64,000 bases of DNA from an uncultured Gammaproteobacteria bacterium (lineage in GTDB: Bacteria > Pseudomonadota > Gammaproteobacteria > Steroidobacterales > Woeseiaceae): assembly GCA_937899415.1 (NCBI GenBank), contig CALBPI010000062.1:124001-188000 (forward strand), in the 5' to 3' direction. The translations under genes were made by a program, and so were the position numbers. Every line of letters starts with the position of its first letter. Position 1 is the stretch's first letter. Under the pieces are notes generated by a model. The model made no database searches, was not told the origin of the DNA, and saw nothing but the letters and a program-made list of their open reading frames with translations. Below, one piece after another: positions 55,773 through 64,000 of the stretch.

Positions 55773-57073
55773 GCGTCGACGCCCGACCACTTGCCGACCG
55801 CGCGCGGCCCACTCAGGTCGCGGAACTATCGGGGCAGCAGCATGTCTTGGCGCCCGGTAAGCCGCTCGCCGAGATTCTCGAACGCGGCCTGCCCGCATCG
55901 ATGATCTTCTGGGGGCCGCCGGGCACGGGCAAGACCACGCTCGCGCGGCTCATCGCCGCGAGCGGCGACGCCGAGTTCATTGCACTGTCTGCTGTCATGG
56001 CCGGGGTCCGCGACGTGCGTGCCGCGGTTGACGCGGCCAGGGCCACGCAGTCCGCTCAAGGTCGGCGCACAGTGCTGTTTGTCGATGAGGTGCACCGCTT
56101 TAACAAGGCGCAGCAAGACGCCTTCCTGCCCTTCATCGAGGACGGCACGATTCTGTTTGTCGGTGCGACCACCGAGAACCCGGCGTTTGCGCTTAACAAC
56201 GCGCTGCTCTCGCGCGCGCGGGTCATCGTGCTCAAGGCACTGCAGGCCGCCGATCTCATCGCGCTCTATCGCGGTCTCGCAGACCGACTCGAGCCCAACG
56301 ACCCCGTCCTTGGGCTGACACTCGCTGACGAACAGCTGGCCTGGCTTGCCGATGTCGCCGATGGCGATGCGCGGCGGTTTTTGAATCTCATTGAGCTCTG
56401 TGCGCAGCTCGCGGAATCTGACGGCAGTCTTGGTGACGCCGCGCTGTCGGAGGTGGCCGAGGGGCGGACCGCGCGCTTCGACAAGGGCGGCGATGCCTTT
56501 TACGACCAGATCTCGGCACTGCACAAGGCCGTGCGGGGATCGGACCCTGACGCATCGCTGTACTGGCTGCAGCGCATGCTCACGGCCGGTTGTGATCCGC
56601 ACTACATTGCGCGCCGCGTGATCCGTATGGCCAGCGAGGACATCGGCAATGCGGATCCGCGTGCACTGACCATTGCGCTTGACGCCTGGCAGGCACTGGA
56701 GCGCCTCGGCAGTCCCGAGGGCGAGCTCGCGCTGGGGCAGGCCGTCGTGTTCATGGCTGTGGCCGCCAAGAGCAACGCCGCCTACACGGCTTTCAAGGCC
56801 GCCGCCGAGGACGCGAAGCAGGGCGCCTCGCACGAGGTCCCGGCACACCTTCGAAATGCGCCGACGCGGCTGGCCAAGTCGCTGGGTCACGGCAGCGGGT
56901 ATCGCTACCCGCACGATGAGCCCGATGGCTTCGCGGCCGGCGTGGACTACTTTCCGCCGGAAATGGGGCGGCGAACGTACTATCATCCCGTGCCGCGCGG
57001 GCTTGAACTCAAAGTGCGTGACAAGCTTGCCGCATTAGCGAAGGCCAATGCCGCAGCTCGCGACGACGACTGA
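55769..57073 (+). CDS. rarA: Replication-associated recombination protein RarA (MgsA)
   Basis: A 434-residue AAA+ ATPase from GTG 55769; the track start TTG lies in the VanZ gene. Motifs: PLADRARPTQVAELSGQQHVL, Walker A GPPGTGKTTLARLI, Walker B VLFVDEVHRFNKAQQDAFLP, sensor FVGATTENPAFALN, and the C-terminal MgsA domain with DASLYWLQRMLTAGCDPHYIARR. It is linked to rescue of stalled forks and is related to clamp loaders. serS starts 39 bp downstream, as in many gammaproteobacteria. Confidence 0.95.
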   Translation: MSVDARPLADRARPTQVAELSGQQHVLAPGKPLAEILERGLPASMIFWGPPGTGKTTLARLIAASGDAEFIALSAVMAGVRDVRAAVDAARATQSAQGRRTVLFVDEVHRFNKAQQDAFLPFIEDGTILFVGATTENPAFALNNALLSRARVIVLKALQAADLIALYRGLADRLEPNDPVLGLTLADEQLAWLADVADGDARRFLNLIELCAQLAESDGSLGDAALSEVAEGRTARFDKGGDAFYDQISALHKAVRGSDPDASLYWLQRMLTAGCDPHYIARRVIRMASEDIGNADPRALTIALDAWQALERLGSPEGELALGQAVVFMAVAAKSNAAYTAFKAAAEDAKQGASHEVPAHLRNAPTRLAKSLGHGSGYRYPHDEPDGFAAGVDYFPPEMGRRTYYHPVPRGLELKVRDKLAALAKANAAARDDD

Positions 57074-61236
<4,163 letters not shown>

Positions 61237-61323
61237 TGCTGTTCCCCCGGTGGTTGCACCGAGTATAGCTGTGCGTGTCGACAGCCGCCAAACTCATTGA
61301 TCTTTAGGGAACTTGCGAAGTAC

Positions 61324-61415
61324 GGGGGTGGGATTGGCTCCGCCGGTCTCGGCGCGCTGTTCGCGCCGCGGCTCGAACCCTGTTGTTTGAATTCGTGGGT
61401 TCGAATCTCGGCTCC
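61324..61415. repeat. tRNA-Ser-related direct repeat, copy 1
   Basis: About 92% identical over 92 bp to copy 2, which begins 139 bp further on. It starts GGGGGTGGGATTGGCTCCGC, has a GC palindrome (GGCGCGCTGTTCGCGCC), then GGCTCGAACCC and GTGGGTTCGAATC, which are opposite-facing T-arm-like sequences. Confidence 0.75.
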
Positions 61416-61462
61416 CGAGAATTGGTCGCGATAGTGAAGGTCGTGCTGAGTTGGGGGCGGAG

Positions 61463-61554
61463 GGGGGTGGGATTGGCTTCGCCGGTCTCAGCGCGCTGTG
61501 CGCGCCTCGGCTCGAACCCTGTTGTTTGATTTCGTGGGTTCGAATCCCCGCTCC
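61463..61554. repeat. tRNA-Ser-related direct repeat, copy 2
   Basis: The second copy, preceded by GGCGGAGGGGGGTGGGATT, which equals the complement of the 3' end of the neighbouring tRNA-Ser (GGCGGAGGGGGTGGGATT) with one extra G. It ends GTGGGTTCGAATCCCCGCTCC, a T-arm-like hairpin half. Confidence 0.75.
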
Positions 61555-61603
61555 AGACCGACTATCGCAGCGATTAGGGCTGCGAAGCGTTTGAACGGGA
61601 AAG

Positions 61604-61693
61604 TGGCGGAGGGGGTGGGATTCGAACCCACGAAGGAGTTTAACCCTTGCCGGTTTTCAAGACCGGTGCATTCAACCGCTCTGCCACCCCTCC
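61604..61693 (-). tRNA. tRNA-Ser (anticodon UGA)
   Basis: A 90-nt tRNA on the minus strand. Acceptor GGAGGGG pairs with CCCCTCC, discriminator G, and CCA is encoded. The anticodon loop CTTGAAA sits on a CCGGT/ACCGG stem and gives UGA, reading UCA. A long variable arm (AAGGGTTAAACTCCTT) and T-arm GTGGG-TTCGAAT-CCCAC fit tRNA-Ser. Confidence 0.95.
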
Positions 61694-61796
61694 GAAGGTC
61701 GCGATTTTCGCTGCAGACCGGGGCCGATGCAAGGCGGGGGACTTTTCGTCTCGTAAAATGGTCCCATAATGAAGCTATGGGCTACCGGGCGACGCA

Positions 61797-62138
61797 ATGA
61801 ACTCACAGGATCCGCGACTGACACAAATCGGCTTTGGCGGCAGCAACGCCACAGCGTCACCTGTCGCCCGAGTGCTGGGTGCCATCGCGGGTGCTGCGAT
61901 GTTCGTCGTCGCCATCATCGTGGGTGGCGTGCTGTTGTTGGGGTTCCTTGCGCTTGCTGCCGCGCTGGCTGTGGCCTTCGCAGTGCGCTTCTGGTGGTGG
62001 CGTCGCCAGATGTTGCGCAACGCGCGTTCCCGCCCGACGCGGGGCCCTGGTTCCGGACCAAGTGGTGGCGCGAACGGGCCGGGGCAGGCAGGTCCTCGCT
62101 CGACCATTGAAGGCGACTACCGAGTTGTGGACGAATAA
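61797..62138 (+). CDS. Small membrane protein of unknown function
   Basis: A 113-residue protein. After a polar start (MNSQDPRLTQIGFGG) there are two close hydrophobic segments (AIAGAAMFVVAIIVGGVLLLGFLALAAALAVAFAVRFWWW), then a Gly/Pro-rich basic tail ending in STIEGDYRVVDE. The overlapping ORFs at 61769 and 61834 are in other frames and lack this structure. I do not recognise the family. It lies 104 bp after the tRNA start and 44 bp before the phosphatase gene. Confidence 0.65.
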   Translation: MNSQDPRLTQIGFGGSNATASPVARVLGAIAGAAMFVVAIIVGGVLLLGFLALAAALAVAFAVRFWWWRRQMLRNARSRPTRGPGSGPSGGANGPGQAGPRSTIEGDYRVVDE

Positions 62139-62182
62139 CGACCGCTGGCGGCTTTGGAACAATCTGAGATAAGCTCCGGCGC

Positions 62183-62782
62183 GTGGCCTACAACGAGATG
62201 GAAAGACAGGCGCGCCGTCGTCGTCGGCGCCGCAACCGGACACTCAGCCTCTTGCTGGTCATCACGGCCTGCATCGGCCTTGCCTGGTTCTTTGAGTCCC
62301 AGGCCACGACGACCCTGCTGTTTGTTCGCCATGCGGAAAAGGCGGAGTCGCCTGCTGAGAATCCCGGCCTGTCCACTGCAGGCATTCAGCGCGCCCTCGA
62401 ACTCGAACGTGTGCTCGCCGACCTCGACGTCGTAGCCGGTGTCGATGCCATCTACGTGTCGCAGTACCGGCGTACCGTGGACACGGCCAGACCCGCTGCG
62501 CGTGCGGCGGGGCTCGACCCCAGACCATTTGATGTCAGTAACGTCGAGCAGGCCGTCGTCGACATTGTTGAGCGGCACAAGGGCAAGATCGTGCTTATCG
62601 TGGGACACAGCAACACCATTGCGCCCATGATCGCCGAGCTGGGTGGCAGCAAGAAGGTGCCCGAAATCGGTGAGGACGAGTACGACAACCTCTACATCGT
62701 CACGATCCCCTGGTTTGGCAAGGTCAAAACGCTACGGCTCAAGTACGGTGCGCCGTATGTGCCTGCCACCGACCCGGGTTAG
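62183..62782 (+). CDS. Histidine-phosphatase-family protein, membrane-anchored
   Basis: A 199-residue protein with a very basic N-terminus (RQARRRRRRRNRT), one membrane helix (LSLLLVITACIGLAWFF) and a phosphoglycerate-mutase-like domain. The catalytic RHA motif is LLFVRHAEKAE; the second His is in IVGHSNTIAP. The topology suggests a periplasmic or cytoplasmic-face phosphatase depending on orientation; positive-inside favours an outside domain. The start is GTG 62183 or ATG 62198. The substrate is unknown. The next gene starts 6 bp later. Confidence 0.83.
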   Translation: MAYNEMERQARRRRRRRNRTLSLLLVITACIGLAWFFESQATTTLLFVRHAEKAESPAENPGLSTAGIQRALELERVLADLDVVAGVDAIYVSQYRRTVDTARPAARAAGLDPRPFDVSNVEQAVVDIVERHKGKIVLIVGHSNTIAPMIAELGGSKKVPEIGEDEYDNLYIVTIPWFGKVKTLRLKYGAPYVPATDPG

Positions 62783-62788
62783 CTACGC

Positions 62789-63199
62789 GTGAGCAGCACG
62801 CTGTCGATTGAGACGCGGGGTCGCGGGCTCTATGAATTCACGCGCGACGTCGCCGCACTTGCGCCCGCGACCGGCGCGGGGCTCTGCCACCTGTTCATCC
62901 GCCACACCAGCGCGTCACTGATCATCACCGAAAATGCGGCGCCGGCCGTCCGTGGTGATCTGGAGCGGTTTTTCGGTGACCTCGTGCCTGACGGTGATCC
63001 CCGCTATGCGCATGACGACGAGGGCCCGGACGACATGCCGGCGCACGTGCGCAGTGTGCTGACACAAATGTCGCTGTCCATCCCGTACAGGAACGGCCAG
63101 TTGCTGCTGGGTACCTGGCAGGGCGCGTTTCTCTGGGAGCACCGGCACGTCGCACACCGCCGCGAGGTGGTCGTGACGTTTGTCGCCGAAGCCGCCTAG
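62789..63199 (+). CDS. YjbQ/UPF0047 family protein
   Basis: A 136-residue protein from GTG 62789. The UPF0047 pattern is complete: GLCHLFIRHTSASLIITENA, then DGDPRYAHDDEGPDDMPAHVRSVL, and NGQLLLGTWQGAFLWEHR at the end. The conserved His and Asp residues form a metal-binding pocket; some members have a side thiamine-phosphate synthase activity. The native role is unknown. It shares CTAG with the stop of the peroxiredoxin gene. Confidence 0.9.
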   Translation: MSSTLSIETRGRGLYEFTRDVAALAPATGAGLCHLFIRHTSASLIITENAAPAVRGDLERFFGDLVPDGDPRYAHDDEGPDDMPAHVRSVLTQMSLSIPYRNGQLLLGTWQGAFLWEHRHVAHRREVVVTFVAEAA

Positions 63200-63648
63200 C
63201 TTTGCGCCACCATGGCGCGCTCGATGAACTCGAGATGGCGCGCGATGGCGATGTCGGCCATGACGGCGTCGACGATGACACCGTCCCCGTCGATAAGGTA
63301 GGTGCCGCGCCGCACGCCAAAGCCCAACGGGCCGTCGACGTCATAGGCACGCACAGCCGTTTTGTCCGGGTCGCTGAGCAACGGGAAGGGCAGGGTGTGC
63401 CGGGCAGCGAAGCGTTGGTGGCTGTCACCGTCCTGCGGACTCACGCCCACGATGCGCAGACCGCTCGCGATGAGGTCGTCGTGGATGTCACGAATCGCGC
63501 ACGCTTCCTTCGTGCAGCCCGGTGTGAAATCGGCCGGGTAGAAGTAGAGCACCAGCGGCCCTTCGGCGATCAGGTCTTCCAGTGTCACCGGGTCACCGTC
63601 CGCATCTGGCAGCGTAAAGGACGGTGCCTGGGTTCCAGGCTTTAGCAT
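63196..63648 (-). CDS. Peroxiredoxin of the BCP/PrxQ type
   Basis: A 150-residue thiol peroxidase. The peroxidatic Cys is in YPADFTPGCTKEAC, followed five residues later by the likely resolving Cys, the layout of PrxQ/BCP proteins. GVSPQDGDSHQRFA and RGTYLIDGDG are also conserved. It reduces hydrogen and organic peroxides with thioredoxin-type donors in the cytoplasm. The acetyltransferase is 12 bp upstream on the same strand. Confidence 0.92.
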   Translation of the reverse strand: MLKPGTQAPSFTLPDADGDPVTLEDLIAEGPLVLYFYPADFTPGCTKEACAIRDIHDDLIASGLRIVGVSPQDGDSHQRFAARHTLPFPLLSDPDKTAVRAYDVDGPLGFGVRRGTYLIDGDGVIVDAVMADIAIARHLEFIERAMVAQS

Positions 63649-63660
63649 GTCGGGCTCCGT

Positions 63661-64000
63661 TTAGTCGTCAAAGGTGAGTTCGAGCATGGCGTAGCCAGCG
63701 TCGATCATACCTAGTGCGCGGTAGGTATCTGCGGCGGCCGTGTTGTCATGCTCGACGTACAGACGCAATCCGCACGCCTTCGCGCTGCGCGCCTGCTCGC
63801 GCACGTGTTCGTAGAGTGCACGGAAGACGCCGCGTCGGCGAAAATCCGGCGCGATGTACACGCTCTGCAGCCACCAGAACCAGGCGTTGCGCCAGTCGCT
63901 CCATTCGCGCGTGATCATGACCTGGCCGATGGGGTTGCCGTCGGACTCGACGACCCAGTAGCGGCCCCGGTTGTCGTCCTCGAGCAGGCTGCGCACGCCG
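63661..64000 (-). CDS. GNAT-family N-acetyltransferase, 5' end outside window
   Basis: At least 111 residues of a GNAT enzyme; the frame is still open at the window end, and about 40 N-terminal residues of the fold are missing, so it is partial. The acetyl-CoA loop is FRRRGVFRALYEHV, and the final block LRLYVEHDNTAAADTYRALGM is typical. REWSDWRNAWFWWLQSVYI is a recurrent feature of one bacterial subfamily of unknown substrate. It is upstream of the peroxiredoxin. Confidence 0.85.
   Translation of the reverse strand, partial: GVRSLLEDDNRGRYWVVESDGNPIGQVMITREWSDWRNAWFWWLQSVYIAPDFRRRGVFRALYEHVREQARSAKACGLRLYVEHDNTAAADTYRALGMIDAGYAMLELTFDD

Larger units (their letters stand above)
61237..61603. 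other. 367-bp intergenic region with two direct repeats
   Basis: No gene is supported. It contains two ~92-bp direct repeats that share sequence with the 3' end of the adjacent tRNA-Ser gene. The track ORFs over it (60925-61434 and 61498-61800) have no coding character. Confidence 0.6.

Noticed and set aside
61324-61554. Interpretation of the repeats as complete extra tRNA genes
   Set aside because: T-arm-like sequences are present but there is no D-arm or anticodon arm that folds correctly on either strand.
61498-61800. 100-aa plus-strand ORF
   Set aside because: It crosses repeat copy 2 and is antisense to tRNA-Ser, so it is not plausible as coding.

Overview
This is a compact, GC-rich chromosomal segment from a gammaproteobacterium. 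Nearly every interval is coding. Genes lie in tightly overlapping operons (ATGA, GTGA, TGATG and TTGA junctions). The content is almost wholly core housekeeping: envelope biogenesis, RNA metabolism, SOS mutagenesis, protein quality control and DNA segregation. Several blocks match, from memory, the gene order of pseudomonads: nagZ / thioinosine phosphorylase / csiV / mfd; lol / comEC / exbBD / (msbA) / lpxK / kdsB / phosphatase / rne / rluC / maf / yceD / rpmF / plsX; and clpS / clpA / infA / aat / ftsK / lolA / rarA / serS. The two-gene split T2SS locus, the lexA-imuA-imuB-dnaE2 cassette and an OprI-like lipoprotein suggest a free-living lineage near the Xanthomonadales/Chromatiales. I cannot name a genus from the sequence. 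I see no prophage, insertion sequence, CRISPR array or plasmid function.

Layout. 1-5 kb: exonuclease, RlmD, NagZ, a purine-nucleoside phosphorylase-type enzyme and a degenerate GGDEF protein. 5-10 kb: csiV and mfd on the minus strand plus a small secreted protein. 10-21 kb: lolC-lolE-lolD, then comEC-exbB-exbD-msbA-lpxK-kdsB, an outer-membrane assembly block. 20.8-23.4 kb: an accessory insert (glutathione peroxidase, Coq7-like diiron protein, a small ORF, a DUF1835 protein) between kdsB and the tyrosine phosphatase. 23.4-29 kb: phosphatase, rne with a long structured leader, rluC and maf. 28.8-32 kb: yceD-rpmF-plsX-fabH behind a consensus-like promoter that would give an almost leaderless mRNA. 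32-34.3 kb: an L,D-transpeptidase facing an Lpp-type lipoprotein, its likely substrate. 34.4-40.8 kb: lexA with two tandem SOS boxes, then imuA-imuB-dnaE2. 41-47 kb: gspC-D-E-F only. 47-52 kb: clpS-clpA, infA, aat and a FemAB-like gene. 52-58 kb: ftsK, lolA, a VanZ-like gene, rarA, serS. 58-61 kb: an MscS channel fused to a C-terminal SRPBCC domain. 61.3-61.7 kb: two ~92-bp direct repeats beside tRNA-Ser(UGA). 61.8-64 kb: small genes and a truncated acetyltransferase.

The genes interlock functionally. LpxK, KdsB and MsbA make and flip lipid A-core. LolA and LolCDE sort lipoproteins such as the Lpp homologue, which the neighbouring YkuD enzyme may tether to peptidoglycan. PlsX and FabH feed phospholipid and fatty-acid synthesis. 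ClpS, ClpA and Aat form the bacterial N-degron pathway. LexA, ImuA, ImuB and DnaE2 form the inducible mutagenesis system, and Mfd, RarA and FtsK cover repair, fork rescue and segregation.

The points most worth a second look are the MscS-SRPBCC fusion and its apparent CTG start, the tRNA-Ser-related repeats, the lexA/imuA junction (mutually exclusive hairpins and no ordinary imuA start), and the FemAB-like gene coupled to aat. All calls are from reading alone; no database search was run.
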